Shown: one piece after another, positions 1 through 10,891 of the stretch
Position numbering within the stretch: the first letter of the stretch is position 1
How the letters are laid out: every line of letters begins with the position of its first letter
Assembly: GCF_003149185.1 (NCBI RefSeq)
Contig: NZ_QGDO01000003.1
Coordinates: 1 to 64,000 of the forward strand
Source: Sediminitomix flava
GTDB lineage: Bacteria; Bacteroidota; Bacteroidia; Cytophagales; Flammeovirgaceae
Direction: 5' to 3'
Length of the DNA stretch: 64,000 nucleotides
Program-made: the position numbers and the translations under genes
Notes under the pieces: generated by a model
Database searches by the model: none
What the model was told of the DNA's origin: nothing
Seen by the model: only the letters and a program-made list of their open reading frames with translations

Positions 1-1836
1 TTGGAAATCACAGGAATGGATGCGAGCTGTGGGACAAATACCGTAGATATTCCAGTAACACTTTACCGCATTCCAGATCAGTTGAGTTTGACCTCTATAG
101 AGAATTGTATCTTGGATGGCACAACAGACTTGGAAGTGATTACGGCAAATACTGAAGTGATTTCAGGTTATACTTATACCTATACTTTGAGCGCTTTAAG
201 TGGAGGTACATTCAGCTTAGATGCACAAGGTTCAGACGGTTCAGGTTTGGAGTTGGATAATATCAGCTTTGCGACAGGCAGTGCTAGTATTACGGCAAAT
301 ATCAACTTAAGTGTTGGCGGTTTGAATGCGAGTTGTACGACAAGTTCAATAGATATCCCTGTAACACTTTATCGACAAGTCGATCAATTAACTTTAACTG
401 CAATAGAAGAATGTTTGCAAGATGGTTCGACAGGTTTATTAATTGCGACAGAGAATACGAATCCTGTTGATAGTTATACTTATTCATGGAGTCTCACAGG
501 TCTTTCGGGAGGAAGCATTGACTTGAGAACAAGTGGAACAGATGATTCGGGTTTATACTTTGACAATATCAGTTTTACAGGCAGTTCAACAGAGATTACA
601 GCTGATTTGAGCTTGACGGTATCTGGAATGGATGCGAGCTGTGGCACAAATACAGTAACTGTATCTGTAAATATTCACCGCTTACCCGATCAACTCAGTC
701 TGACAGCCCAAGAGTTCTGTACCTTAAATGGTGCAGACAATTTACAGGTTGTTGCAGAGAATGGGACAAGCCTTTCAGGTTATAGCTATAGCTGGACAAT
801 GAATAGCATCAGTGGGGGAACAGTCAGCATGTCTGCTACAGGCACAGATGGTTCGGGGCTTGAATTTGATGCGATTACATTTGGAACAGGAAGTAGTGAA
901 ATTACAGCCAATGTACGTTTGGAAATCACAGGAATGGATGCGAGCTGTGGCACAAATACCGTAGATATTCCAGTAACACTTTACCGCATTCCCGATCAGT
1001 TAAGTTTGACATCCATAGAGAATTGTATCTTGGATGGTACAACAGACTTGGAAGTGGTCACGGCAAATACTGAAGTGATTTCAGGTTATACTTACACCTA
1101 TACCTTGAGTGCTTTGAGTGGAGGTACATTCAGCTTAGATGCACAAGGTTCAGACGGTTCAGGTTTGGAGTTGGATAATATCAGCTTTGCGACAGGCAGT
1201 GCTAGTATTACGGCAAATATCAACTTAAGTGTTGGCGGTTTGAATGCGAGTTGTACGACAAGTTCAATAGATATCCCTGTAACACTTTATCGACAAGTCG
1301 ATCAATTAACTTTAACTGCAATAGAAGAATGTTTGCAAGATGGTTCGACAGGCTTATTAATTGCGACAGAGAATACGAATCCTGTTGATAGTTATACTTA
1401 TTCATGGAGTCTCACAGGTCTTTCGGGAGGAAGTATTGACTTGAGAACAAGTGGAACAGATGACTCGGGTTTATACTTTGACAATATCAGCTTTACAGGC
1501 AGTTCAACAGAGATTACAGCTGATTTGAGCTTGACGGTTTCTGGAATAGATGCGAGTTGTGGCACAAATACAGTAACTGTATCTGTAAATATTCACCGTT
1601 TGCCCGATCAACTTAGCTTGACAGCCCAAGAGTTCTGTACCTTAAATGGCACAGACAATTTACAGGTAGCTGCAGAGAATGGAACAAGCCTTTCAGGTTA
1701 TAGTTATAGCTGGACGATGAATAGCATCAGTGGGGGAACAGTAAATATGTCTGCTACAGGCACAGATGGTTCGGGGCTTGAATTTGATGCGATTACATTT
1801 GGTACAGGAAGTAGTGAAATTACAGCCAATGTACGT
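1..1836 (+). repeat. Two tandem 918-bp higher-order repeat units inside the giant surface protein gene
   Basis: The sequence starting TTGGAAATCACAGGAATGG at 1 recurs at 919 and again at 1837, an exact period of 918 bp (306 codons, three 102-residue modules). The two full copies differ by scattered, mostly synonymous changes. The third copy keeps close identity only to about 1915 and then diverges. The array probably continues upstream of the window. Confidence 0.9.
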
Positions 1837-4800
1837 TTGGAAATCACAGGAATGGATGCGAGTTGTGGGACAAATACCGTAGATATTCCAGTAACACTTT
1901 ACCGCATTCCCGATCAACTTTCACTCACTTCTTTAGAAGAGTGTGCTGCCGATGGAGAGACAAGTTTAAGTATGTTAAGTCCAAACACAGAGAATATTTC
2001 TGGCTATACTTATTCATGGAGTTTGTCGAATTTTACTGGAGGTACTTTTACCTATAGTGCTTACGGAAACAATAATTCAGGGCTTGATTTTGAATCTATT
2101 TCATTTAATGGTACTAGTAATGAAATTACAGCAGATTTGCAGTTGATTGTGGCAGGTATCAGTGCTTCATGTACTTCAAATACAATCACTATTCCAGTTA
2201 CAATACACCGAATTCCTGAACAGTTCGCTCAGAACTCAATAGAAGAATGTGTGCTCAATGGGACTACAAATTTATCAGTAGTTGATGAAGTAGCTAACCC
2301 GATAGATGGTTATACCTATACGTGGTCGATTTCAAATATTGATGGTGGTAGTTTCAATATTAGCCCAACAGGAGCAAATAATTCTGGATTAAACTTTGAC
2401 AACATCGCATTTACAGATGGCCGTACACAGATTACAGCAGATGTGAGCCTTGAGGTGGGTGGCATAAGTAGTACCTGTAATTCAACACATACCATTACAG
2501 TAGAAATCAATAGAATTCCTGATCAATTGACACTGTCATCAATCATAAGCTGTGAGATGGATGGTGCAGGAAATATTCAAGTTGTTGATCCTAATACGGT
2601 TGCATTAACTGATTATACCTATACTTGGTCGTTAGATAATCTTTCAGGTGGGGCAATCAATATTCAAACCCTAGGGGCGGATAACTCGGGTGTAGAATTT
2701 AATGATATAGATTTCTTCGGTGGAGGTTCTAAAATCACAGCTGATCTAAATCTTAGTATTTCAGGTTTAGATGCTTCGTGTACACAGTCTACTGTTAGTA
2801 TACCTGTAGAAATCTACAGACAACCCGACCTTAGTGCCTATATCGCATTTGAGAGCTGTGTGTATAATGAAACGGAAGACTTGGTCTTGTATGAGGAACA
2901 GGCAGAAACCATAGTCGGCTATAATTACACATGGAATATTAGTGGGATAAGTGGAGGAAATGTATCCTATTCATCTTTTGGGAATAACAATTCGGGTTTC
3001 CAACTAGATGAAGTCACGTTCAATGGAGGAAGTAATGAAATCACTGCAACCATTGAATTGGAGCTTGAAGGTTTAGATGGCAGTTGTACCAATACAACTG
3101 TATCTATCCCATTAACCCTGCATCGTTTGCCTGATCAGTTCGATTTAGCTGAAATCTTTATTTTTCTATGTGAAGTAGATGGAACTGTAGTCGTAGAGGC
3201 TGTTGCAGAAAATGAGGTAGAGATCGATGATTATGTTTATGCTTGGACATTATCAACACCTTCAGGAGGAACTTTCAATATGGAAGACTTTGGTGTCAAT
3301 AACTCAGGTGTGAATTTTAAAGATATCTTTTTTGATGCTGGAAGTGAGGTGATCACAGCCAACTTAAATTTGGTGGTCAATGGTCTTAACCCTGTTTGTG
3401 CATCGGCCTCAAAAGATATTCCTGTGACCATCAGTTTAAAAGCAGAAGAAGTAGTGCTACCCGACACCATACCTTGTGTGGTAGATGGCGAAAGTGAAGT
3501 GGTATTTGCTGAGCCAAGGGCAGAATTATTGGTCGGGATTACTTATTCATGGGCGGTGTCTGATCTTTCAGGAGGTACCTTGGAGACGGAGGCTTATGGT
3601 TTAAGTGATACAGGATTGCGTTTTAACAATGTCAATTTTGAGGATGGTGTTGACGAGATTACAGGTACAGTTACCCTAACACAAACAACAGATTGTAGTG
3701 TAACAGAACAGGATACAACTTTTACCCTAAGACGAAAAGCTGATCTCACTCAATTTACCCCACAATCATTGTGTTTAGTGGAAGGTGCTAGTAATGTTGA
3801 ATTATTTGCACCACAAACTGAAACAGTCTCTAGTTTTGCTTATGCATGGCAAATACGCTCGGTAAATGGAGGAAGTTTTAGTCTGTTAGCCACAGGTTCA
3901 GATTCTTCAGGTGTCAATTTGAATGATGTGAATTTTGACGAGGGTGTAAGTCAGATTATTGCAGAGGTAGAAGTGACGGTAACTGGTGGTTGTGAAACCG
4001 TAAGCGAAGTTGTAGATATTGTCATTGAGCGTAGTGCCGACTACTCAAGCTTTACAGATCAAGACTTATGTGTGAGAAATGGGGAAGTGGATGTAGCACT
4101 GTTTTCAGAGCGTACGGAACTGATCTCAGGGTTTACCTATGGATGGACGATTACTTCAATAAGTGGAGGTACATTGAGTCTTGTAGAGTTTGGTAATAAT
4201 AACTCTGGTTTACAACTGACAGATATTCAGTTTGATGATGATGCAACGAATATTGTAGTCAATATAGAAGTAGCTGTAGATGGAAGTTGTGATACAAGTC
4301 CTCATAACGTTGAAGTGACGATTAATCGAAAACCAAGATTGGATGATATAGCTGACATCGTCTTATGTGAGGTCGATGGCGCAGCTAGTGTGTTGGCTAT
4401 GGATGAACTCTCAGATGCGGTCACTTTGTTCAGTTACAATAGTACTTTAGTCGCCAATTCGCTAGATGGAGGAACATTCTCCTTAGCACAATTTGGTGAT
4501 AGTAATTCGGGGATAAATTTCGAGAATATCAATTTTGCAGATGGCAGTAACCAAATCCTAGCTGAAATAGAAATAGAAGTTCAAGGAGGTTGTGAAGTGG
4601 TCAGTGCGATAATTCCTGTAGAGATCAATCGTAAAGCTGATCTTAGTTATTTAGCTGATCTAGAACTTTGTGAATTAAACGGAGCAACAAATGTAGTGGC
4701 TATAGATACATTAGCAGAGTCAGTAGCTGGTTTAAGTTATGTTTGGGCCATTGACAATAGTACCTTAAGCGGAGGAACATTTGAACTTCTTCCTATGGGA

Positions 4801-7800
4801 ACAAATCAAACGGGCTTGAACTTGAATAACATTCAGTTTTTAGCAGATAGCAGTCAGATTACAGCAGATATCATTGTGATTTCTCAAGGAGGCTGTGAAG
4901 ACGTAAGCACTACAATTCGTATCACAATTAATAGAGAATTAGAATTTTCATCATATACAGATGTTGTATTATGTCTTGACGGAAATGAAGATACCGTCTT
5001 GGTCTATGATGAAATGGAAGAAAATATCTCAACTTATAATTTCCAATGGAGTCTGTCGGAAAATTTACAAGGGGGTGTAATGACAGTTACTCCATTTGGA
5101 AATATGAGTTCGGGTTTGAACTTTGAAGATATCGAGTTTGCAGATGGAAGCCTAGAAATTACAGGAGAATTACTGCTGACAGAGGTAGAAGGAGCCTGTG
5201 ATTTTAGTCCTTTAACTATTCCAGTTCAAATCCAGAGAAAACCAAATCTTGATGAGATACCTGATATTTCGCTTTGTGAGGTTGATGGCACCACATCAGT
5301 GGTTGCTTGGGAAGGTATTTCAGAAGCAATCTCAGCTTGGAATTATAAATATACGATAGATGCAGCAAGTCTGAGTGGGGGAAGTTTTACCTTATCAACT
5401 TCAGGAAATAGTAATTCTAGCTTAAGCTTAAATACCATCAGTTTTGCAGAGGGAAGCAACCAAATTACAGCTAAAGTTGACGTAGAGGTGAGTGGAGGTT
5501 GTGAAACGGTAACTAAGGAAATCTTAGTAGAAATTCTGAGAAAAGAAGACTTAAGTACACTAGAAGATGTATCCGTTTGTGAAACAGATAGTAGCACAAA
5601 TGTTGTGCTCTATGATGTGTTTGAAGAAACGATTACGGGTTTTAGTTATTCTTGGAGTTTTGTGACGGGCTCAGTAGATGGTGGTTCTTTCACATTAAGC
5701 CCTCAAGGTTCAAATAACTCTGGTTTGGAAGCAAATGATATTACTTTTGATGTAAATAGTTATGAAATAAATGCTGAGCTCGAACTTACAGTACTAGGAA
5801 GCTGTGAGGATGTGAGTACCATTGTGAGTGTTCAAATTCGACGTTCGGCAACTTTTGACCAACCGCTTATCTATGACTTCTGTGCTGGGGAGAACGGGAG
5901 TCTAGTGGCGGTCTCAAACGATACAGACTTATTCAATTTTACTTGGGCAGTTGATTCCATTTCAGGAGCAAATGCAAGTAGAACCACAAGCTTACGTACG
6001 AGCATTGAAAATACAACAACGGCTACTCTTCAAGATCTTTTTGTGAATAATGAAGATTTCCTCGATGAAGAAGGAATTATAGAAGTAGTTGCCACAATTA
6101 CAAGTACGAACAAACAGAATACCTCGTGTACAACATCGGAAACGTATACCATTCAGTTTGTGAGAATTCCTGAGGTAGAACTACCGTCTAGTAGTGTAGA
6201 GGGCTGTTCTGAAACACCAAATATTCTTTATCCTTTTGGTGCGGATGACTATACCGATGTCTATAATTTTAGTTGGTCATTGGTTGAAAGTTCTTTAACA
6301 GGAACAAGTACAGTCGGTACTACTGAGATCAGATCATTAATTAATAATTCGACTGCGCAGAACCTTGAAGTCCTTATTCTGGATACTTATTTCTTAGATG
6401 CGAGTGTAACGGAAATAAACTTTGATGTAGAACTAGAGGCAACGAATAAAGTGGTAGAAAGCTGTCAATCACCAAGTAGTTCTGCCGTTTATAGCTTTAC
6501 TATCAAGCGATCTCCTTTGGTGGAGCTTACGGAAACAGAAGGATCATGTGAAGATGGTTCTATTCAACTGCAATCAAATTATGCAGAATTGTCATTCTTA
6601 GCGTATTCTTGGACACTAAATGATGTACAAGGTGGTGGATTAACCAGTTCAGATTTGAATACTTTTGCGCTGAATCTTCAAGCCGATTATTTTGATCCGA
6701 CGAGTTATGAGTTGAGTGCTTGGGCTAAGTTGGAAGTTGAAAACACGCTGATCTCTGATGGATGTATCGGGGTAGATTCTACTTGGGTCTATTTCCACAG
6801 AACACCAGATCCATCTTTCACAATGACATCTACCGTAGGTTGTGCCAACCAAGAGACCGTTTTTGATGCCACTTCTTCTGGTGTGCCTTTAGGAGCAAAT
6901 ACCTATGAATGGGATTTCAACTACGATGGAACAACCTTCAATACAGATTTAACAACAACAGATTCTATCGTCTCACATGAATTTAGTGGAGAAGGGACAT
7001 ACACGGTTGCTTTAAGAATAACGACTTCATTAGGGTGTACTTCATCTGATATATATCAAGAGACGTTTACAATACATCCATCACCTGAAGCGGTCTTTAC
7101 AGCACCACTTTCAGTTTGTATAGATGAAATGGTGAATTTCACGAACTCTTCAACAAGTGGAATACCAAATGGAAGCTTGAGCTATTCGTGGTCTTATTTG
7201 GATGAGGATGGGGTAGAGGTCGGAACAGACAGTGTAGCAACTCCATCGTATACCTTTACTACAGCAGGAGTTTATACTGTATCGCTTACGGTAGAAAATG
7301 AATTGGGTTGTTTGGAGACTACAACACAAGATATTGAAGTTTTAGACCTTGCAGATATCAGTTTATCCGATAATGTATTTATCTGTTTTGGTGAGTCTGC
7401 AACACTTAGTGTAACAGGTGGCGCTAGATATGAGTGGAGTACAGGAGAAACTACAAATGAAATCAGTGTTTCACCTGAGTCAGATACTTTATATACGGTT
7501 ACAACTTATAATATTAATGACTGCCCGAGAGTAGATACTGTATTTGTGAGTGTAATCCCTACGGGTACATTATATTCTACACAAGAAGCTTGTGAAGGTG
7601 AGCTCGTAACCTTAGATGCAAGCCTTGAGTATGACGGTTTGGTACAAGAGGTTACTTGGAGTACAGGAGAGCGTGGAACAAGCATTGAGGTAACAGAAGC
7701 TGGACTTTACTACTATGATGCAAAGGTAGTCCATATAGAATCTGGTGTGGAGTGTACGTATAGAAATGAAATTGATTTGACACTTAATCCTTTACCCGCT

Positions 7801-8328
7801 GAAAATTATACAGATGAGGTCTTGTTCTGTTTTGAAAATAATGCCACACTAGAACTTTCGGCTGTAGATGGTGAGCAGTTGACCTACTTGTGGTTAGATA
7901 CAGAAGAAACAAGCCGTAGTATAACAGTTAGTGAAGAAGGCTTGTATAGTGTACTCATTACGGATATGTCGCATGATACAGAATGTACCACATTGGAAGA
8001 AATTTCAGTCCGAGAAGTATGTCCGCCAAACTTTACACCTCCGACTGCATTTACACCAAACGATGATGGCTTGAACGATTACTTCTACATACAAGGGGAG
8101 TATCTACAAAATATTAAACTAGGTATCTATAACCGATGGGGAGAAAATATCTTCTATAAAGAATATGCTGACCACACTGAATTGAAAGATCCTAAAAATG
8201 GATGGGATGGAACATACCGAGGAGAAAAAGTGCCATTAGGGGCTTATGTGTATATTCTGGAGTATGAGAGTGAATTCTATCCAGGTGAGAAGTTTAAAGA
8301 AGAACGTAGTATTACGGTTATATATTAG
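1..8328 (+). CDS. Giant repeat-rich T9SS type B cargo protein (partial, 5' end outside window)
   Basis: The reading frame is open from the first base, so the true start lies upstream; 2775 residues are visible. About 20 modules of roughly 102 residues run to about residue 2260. Each carries a conserved Cys near a DG motif, an SGYTYTWSL-like strand, an SGG turn, an SGL-F-I-F segment, an EITA motif and an ASC motif, ending at an R-PDQL linker. Two PKD-like domains (about 2268-2355 and 2360-2445) and Ig-like stretches follow. The last 100 residues (from PTAFTPNDDGLND, about 2683) form the gliding-motility-type C-terminal domain that directs export by the type IX system. The first six modules are two near-identical 918-bp DNA units (1-918 and 919-1836); a third starts at 1837. 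Likely a very large surface adhesin or fibre; ligand unknown. The export assignment is strong, the adhesin role is inference. Confidence 0.9.
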   Translation: MEITGMDASCGTNTVDIPVTLYRIPDQLSLTSIENCILDGTTDLEVITANTEVISGYTYTYTLSALSGGTFSLDAQGSDGSGLELDNISFATGSASITANINLSVGGLNASCTTSSIDIPVTLYRQVDQLTLTAIEECLQDGSTGLLIATENTNPVDSYTYSWSLTGLSGGSIDLRTSGTDDSGLYFDNISFTGSSTEITADLSLTVSGMDASCGTNTVTVSVNIHRLPDQLSLTAQEFCTLNGADNLQVVAENGTSLSGYSYSWTMNSISGGTVSMSATGTDGSGLEFDAITFGTGSSEITANVRLEITGMDASCGTNTVDIPVTLYRIPDQLSLTSIENCILDGTTDLEVVTANTEVISGYTYTYTLSALSGGTFSLDAQGSDGSGLELDNISFATGSASITANINLSVGGLNASCTTSSIDIPVTLYRQVDQLTLTAIEECLQDGSTGLLIATENTNPVDSYTYSWSLTGLSGGSIDLRTSGTDDSGLYFDNISFTGSSTEITADLSLTVSGIDASCGTNTVTVSVNIHRLPDQLSLTAQEFCTLNGTDNLQVAAENGTSLSGYSYSWTMNSISGGTVNMSATGTDGSGLEFDAITFGTGSSEITANVRLEITGMDASCGTNTVDIPVTLYRIPDQLSLTSLEECAADGETSLSMLSPNTENISGYTYSWSLSNFTGGTFTYSAYGNNNSGLDFESISFNGTSNEITADLQLIVAGISASCTSNTITIPVTIHRIPEQFAQNSIEECVLNGTTNLSVVDEVANPIDGYTYTWSISNIDGGSFNISPTGANNSGLNFDNIAFTDGRTQITADVSLEVGGISSTCNSTHTITVEINRIPDQLTLSSIISCEMDGAGNIQVVDPNTVALTDYTYTWSLDNLSGGAINIQTLGADNSGVEFNDIDFFGGGSKITADLNLSISGLDASCTQSTVSIPVEIYRQPDLSAYIAFESCVYNETEDLVLYEEQAETIVGYNYTWNISGISGGNVSYSSFGNNNSGFQLDEVTFNGGSNEITATIELELEGLDGSCTNTTVSIPLTLHRLPDQFDLAEIFIFLCEVDGTVVVEAVAENEVEIDDYVYAWTLSTPSGGTFNMEDFGVNNSGVNFKDIFFDAGSEVITANLNLVVNGLNPVCASASKDIPVTISLKAEEVVLPDTIPCVVDGESEVVFAEPRAELLVGITYSWAVSDLSGGTLETEAYGLSDTGLRFNNVNFEDGVDEITGTVTLTQTTDCSVTEQDTTFTLRRKADLTQFTPQSLCLVEGASNVELFAPQTETVSSFAYAWQIRSVNGGSFSLLATGSDSSGVNLNDVNFDEGVSQIIAEVEVTVTGGCETVSEVVDIVIERSADYSSFTDQDLCVRNGEVDVALFSERTELISGFTYGWTITSISGGTLSLVEFGNNNSGLQLTDIQFDDDATNIVVNIEVAVDGSCDTSPHNVEVTINRKPRLDDIADIVLCEVDGAASVLAMDELSDAVTLFSYNSTLVANSLDGGTFSLAQFGDSNSGINFENINFADGSNQILAEIEIEVQGGCEVVSAIIPVEINRKADLSYLADLELCELNGATNVVAIDTLAESVAGLSYVWAIDNSTLSGGTFELLPMGTNQTGLNLNNIQFLADSSQITADIIVISQGGCEDVSTTIRITINRELEFSSYTDVVLCLDGNEDTVLVYDEMEENISTYNFQWSLSENLQGGVMTVTPFGNMSSGLNFEDIEFADGSLEITGELLLTEVEGACDFSPLTIPVQIQRKPNLDEIPDISLCEVDGTTSVVAWEGISEAISAWNYKYTIDAASLSGGSFTLSTSGNSNSSLSLNTISFAEGSNQITAKVDVEVSGGCETVTKEILVEILRKEDLSTLEDVSVCETDSSTNVVLYDVFEETITGFSYSWSFVTGSVDGGSFTLSPQGSNNSGLEANDITFDVNSYEINAELELTVLGSCEDVSTIVSVQIRRSATFDQPLIYDFCAGENGSLVAVSNDTDLFNFTWAVDSISGANASRTTSLRTSIENTTTATLQDLFVNNEDFLDEEGIIEVVATITSTNKQNTSCTTSETYTIQFVRIPEVELPSSSVEGCSETPNILYPFGADDYTDVYNFSWSLVESSLTGTSTVGTTEIRSLINNSTAQNLEVLILDTYFLDASVTEINFDVELEATNKVVESCQSPSSSAVYSFTIKRSPLVELTETEGSCEDGSIQLQSNYAELSFLAYSWTLNDVQGGGLTSSDLNTFALNLQADYFDPTSYELSAWAKLEVENTLISDGCIGVDSTWVYFHRTPDPSFTMTSTVGCANQETVFDATSSGVPLGANTYEWDFNYDGTTFNTDLTTTDSIVSHEFSGEGTYTVALRITTSLGCTSSDIYQETFTIHPSPEAVFTAPLSVCIDEMVNFTNSSTSGIPNGSLSYSWSYLDEDGVEVGTDSVATPSYTFTTAGVYTVSLTVENELGCLETTTQDIEVLDLADISLSDNVFICFGESATLSVTGGARYEWSTGETTNEISVSPESDTLYTVTTYNINDCPRVDTVFVSVIPTGTLYSTQEACEGELVTLDASLEYDGLVQEVTWSTGERGTSIEVTEAGLYYYDAKVVHIESGVECTYRNEIDLTLNPLPAENYTDEVLFCFENNATLELSAVDGEQLTYLWLDTEETSRSITVSEEGLYSVLITDMSHDTECTTLEEISVREVCPPNFTPPTAFTPNDDGLNDYFYIQGEYLQNIKLGIYNRWGENIFYKEYADHTELKDPKNGWDGTYRGEKVPLGAYVYILEYESEFYPGEKFKEERSITVIY

Positions 8329-8360
8329 TATTGTATTTTTTCGAATTAAACTTTTATTCA

Positions 8361-9149
8361 ATGTTAAAATCAATTTTTAAGTACTCAATTATCACACTAG
8401 GCTTGTTTTCACTTTTTTCATGTAGTGATGATGAAAATGGAACAGCAAGAGTTGAAGTTAGGCTAACAGATGCGCCAGCAGACTATGAAGAAGTAAACAT
8501 CAATGTGGAGAATGTTCGCCTTAATCTATCTTCAGATGAAAGTGAAGAAGGTTGGAAAGACATGGAAGGTGTTGAAAGTGGAATGTACAATTTGTTGGAG
8601 CTGACAGGTGGTGTAGATGCACTCTTGGCGAACAATGAATTACCTGCTGGATACCTTTCTCAAATCCGATTAGTACTTGGGGATGGTAACAATTTAGTAG
8701 TTGACGGTACAGAGTATGCTCTTAGTACTCCTTCAGCCCAATCTTCAGGTCTGAAAATCAATTTACAGCAAGAATTGCTTGATGGCATCACATATAAAAT
8801 CTTGCTAGACTTTGATGTCGCAAAATCAATCGTTGAGAAAGGCAATGGAGGGTATAGCTTAAAGCCTGTGATCAGAGCAATGGCTGAGGCTCAAACTGGT
8901 GCTGTGCTAGGTCAAGTGAACCCTGTGGTTCAGTCAATGGCATATGCAATTGTAGATGCAGATACGATTGCTAGTGCTGCGACTAGTGAAGAAGGAATTT
9001 TCTTTTTGAGAGGTCTTGAAGCAGCAAATTATAAAGTAGCTGTAGTTCCTGCAACAGATAGTGGTTATGCTACTGTTGAAGAAGAAAATGTTGAAGTGAC
9101 GATTGGTGAGGTAAATGACTTAGGTGTTATTGACTTGTCAGAATTATAA
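8361..9149 (+). CDS. DUF4382 domain lipoprotein
   Basis: The protein has 262 residues from the ATG at 8361. A TTG at 8331 would add ten residues ahead of a good signal sequence and is less likely. The signal sequence ends in a lipobox (LFSLFSC), predicting an outer-membrane or surface lipoprotein. The mature protein opens with the DUF4382 hallmark (VEVRLTDAPADYEEVNI) and ends with a carboxypeptidase-regulatory-like segment of about 70 residues (VLGQVNP to DLGVIDL). It starts 32 bp after the giant repeat protein on the same strand, so the two may be co-transcribed; a perfect hairpin follows. The biochemical role of DUF4382 proteins is unknown; a surface or matrix role with the upstream gene is inference. 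Confidence 0.85.
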   Translation: MLKSIFKYSIITLGLFSLFSCSDDENGTARVEVRLTDAPADYEEVNINVENVRLNLSSDESEEGWKDMEGVESGMYNLLELTGGVDALLANNELPAGYLSQIRLVLGDGNNLVVDGTEYALSTPSAQSSGLKINLQQELLDGITYKILLDFDVAKSIVEKGNGGYSLKPVIRAMAEAQTGAVLGQVNPVVQSMAYAIVDADTIASAATSEEGIFFLRGLEAANYKVAVVPATDSGYATVEEENVEVTIGEVNDLGVIDLSEL

Positions 9150-9160
9150 TAAGAAATACA

Positions 9161-9189
9161 AGAACCGCTTCTAAACTAGAAGCGGTTCT
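9161..9189. terminator. Bidirectional hairpin terminator between convergent genes
   Basis: A perfect 13-bp stem (AGAACCGCTTCTA, 9161-9173, with its complement at 9177-9189) and a 3-nt loop sit between the end of the DUF4382 gene and the end of the minus-strand T9SS gene. T-rich sequence flanks the right side. Confidence 0.8.
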
Positions 9190-9213
9190 ATTCTACAAAC
9201 TTATAACCTATTA

Positions 9214-10527
9214 TTAATTTCTTTTTATCAGACGGAAGCTTTCTGTTTGATTGCCATAGTTCAAATGAACGGAGTAGGCTCCTTGTGGTAATTTTGAAAC
9301 ATCGAGTTGATTACTTTTTTCTAAGATATATGTTTCAAGTACTGGCATTCCTAGTAAATCGTAGACAGTCACTTTTACTCTTTCTAAAGTCTGGAGTCTT
9401 AAGTTTTTGAACTGTACAATGTCTGCTGCAGGGACAGGATAGAGCATCAATTCATATGCACCCGCCTCTTTATTTAATGTAATGGTTTTCGAGTACTCAT
9501 AGCTACCATCTAGGTCAACTTGACGAAGCCTGTAGTAGTTGTAACCTTGTAGAGGTTCTTGATGTGTAAACTTATACTGTTGGAGTACTTCAGTGGTACC
9601 AAAGGCCAATTCTTCTCCAATTTTTTCGAAGTTGATACCATCAATAGAGTGTTGTATTTCAAATACTTTACTATCAATTTCAGAAGCCGTTTCCCACTCA
9701 AGTAGAGTAGTAGTACCAAGATCTTTTACACTGAAACTTGTTAGGCTTACAGGAGTGATACGGTCACAAGATTCAGAAGGAAATGCATCTATAATTTTAC
9801 AGATTGCAGAAGATGAACTGGGGCCAGCTTTAGGAATAATTTCTAATTGGATGTCTGTTGGAGTAGTGGCAGTTAAACTTCTTCTTAGTGTTACACAGAT
9901 TTCAAGGTCTACAAAATCACATTCTTCCTCTTCATCATAGTCAGAATCTTCAGCACAAATACCGTCGTCAGCAAAGTCATTCCCTTCAATTTTAAATCCA
10001 TCTGTTAGGTCATCGACACATATACCAAGGTTTACAATACCATTATTTTCTGTTCCTAATTTGATTCCTCCACCGCCATCACAACTCAAAGCGGTTTCAC
10101 TTGCTTGACCAGTTACAGATGTATAAACATCTCCATCATAGGAGAATTGTATCTGAGAAATCTGAATGTTACTTCCAAGAATTGAGCTACCAAGTTCATC
10201 TAAGAAATTGAAACTCATATTTGATAATGAAGGAGCATTTTCAGCACTGATCGTATAGCATACTTCGAGTTCACAACTAAAGTCATTAGGTAATTCTAAA
10301 TCTACATCAATATCTGTTGTGATGGTATTTCCTCCTACATTCTGGGAGAAAGAACATGCATTTGAGTTTAAGTTGTTTCCATCTATGCCATCTGTTTCAA
10401 TTTTTTCACAGACTGAAAGAAGGTCGTCAGTTGGAACATTTTGAGCGTAGGAAGTTTGTTGTGTAAAGAACATTACACTTAGCATACAGAGGCTAAGGGT
10501 TAGTAGCCTTTGAGTAGAAGTAAACAT
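9214..10527 (-). CDS. T9SS type A sorting domain protein, secreted, function unknown
   Basis: The protein has 437 residues with a cleavable signal peptide ending near TSYAQ. The first 260 residues are Cys-rich and acidic and match no family I recognise. Residues about 260-350 form a fibronectin/Ig-like domain (SLTSFSVKDLGTTTLLEWET, then YNYYRLRQVDLDG) common in secreted Bacteroidota proteins. The last 75 residues (YPVPAAD, GMPVLE, LPQGAYSVHL, SFRLIKRN) are a type A Por-secretion C-terminal domain, so export and cell-surface attachment by the type IX system are predicted. It is convergent with the DUF4382 gene and divergent, across an 860-bp spacer, from the protease gene. Confidence 0.85.
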   Translation of the reverse strand: MFTSTQRLLTLSLCMLSVMFFTQQTSYAQNVPTDDLLSVCEKIETDGIDGNNLNSNACSFSQNVGGNTITTDIDVDLELPNDFSCELEVCYTISAENAPSLSNMSFNFLDELGSSILGSNIQISQIQFSYDGDVYTSVTGQASETALSCDGGGGIKLGTENNGIVNLGICVDDLTDGFKIEGNDFADDGICAEDSDYDEEEECDFVDLEICVTLRRSLTATTPTDIQLEIIPKAGPSSSSAICKIIDAFPSESCDRITPVSLTSFSVKDLGTTTLLEWETASEIDSKVFEIQHSIDGINFEKIGEELAFGTTEVLQQYKFTHQEPLQGYNYYRLRQVDLDGSYEYSKTITLNKEAGAYELMLYPVPAADIVQFKNLRLQTLERVKVTVYDLLGMPVLETYILEKSNQLDVSKLPQGAYSVHLNYGNQTESFRLIKRN

Positions 10528-10750
10528 GGTTTGTTTTTAGTTATAGGTTTTGATAATGATTAGGTTTTTCTTCTGATTTCCTTGAAAAACTCACGGGCGT
10601 GATATTTTTAACTGATCAGAATATTTAATTCAACTAGATTAAGGGAATATCATCTTTAAAGGTTCGGACTAATTTCTTTAAAACAACTTATTCATTAAAT
10701 ATTTAAAAAGTTGAATTGTAAGTAGGAGTTTAAATTAAAGCTATGAGATA

Positions 10751-10784
10751 CAAAAAAATCCCCCTTCAGGAACTGAGGAGGGAT
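10751..10784 (-). terminator. Orphan intrinsic terminator (minus strand)
   Basis: The arms 10758-10769 and 10773-10784 pair over 12 positions (two G-U pairs) around a 3-nt loop. Read on the minus strand the stem is followed by a run of seven T (10751-10757 region). The nearest gene upstream on that strand would have to lie in 10785-11389, where no established gene exists, so it marks an unannotated short transcript. Confidence 0.7.
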
Positions 10785-10891
10785 ACACCTAAAATTAACT
10801 AATTAATCAATTGATGTAGATTTAATTAGGTGAAATAACAAACAACTGAGTTATTCGTGTTCTAATGTAGTACTCTTCAGCATAGATTATT

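Noticed and set aside
1-2000. Regular repeats as a possible CRISPR array
   Set aside because: The repeats are in frame within one long coding sequence with 306-codon periodicity and no spacers.
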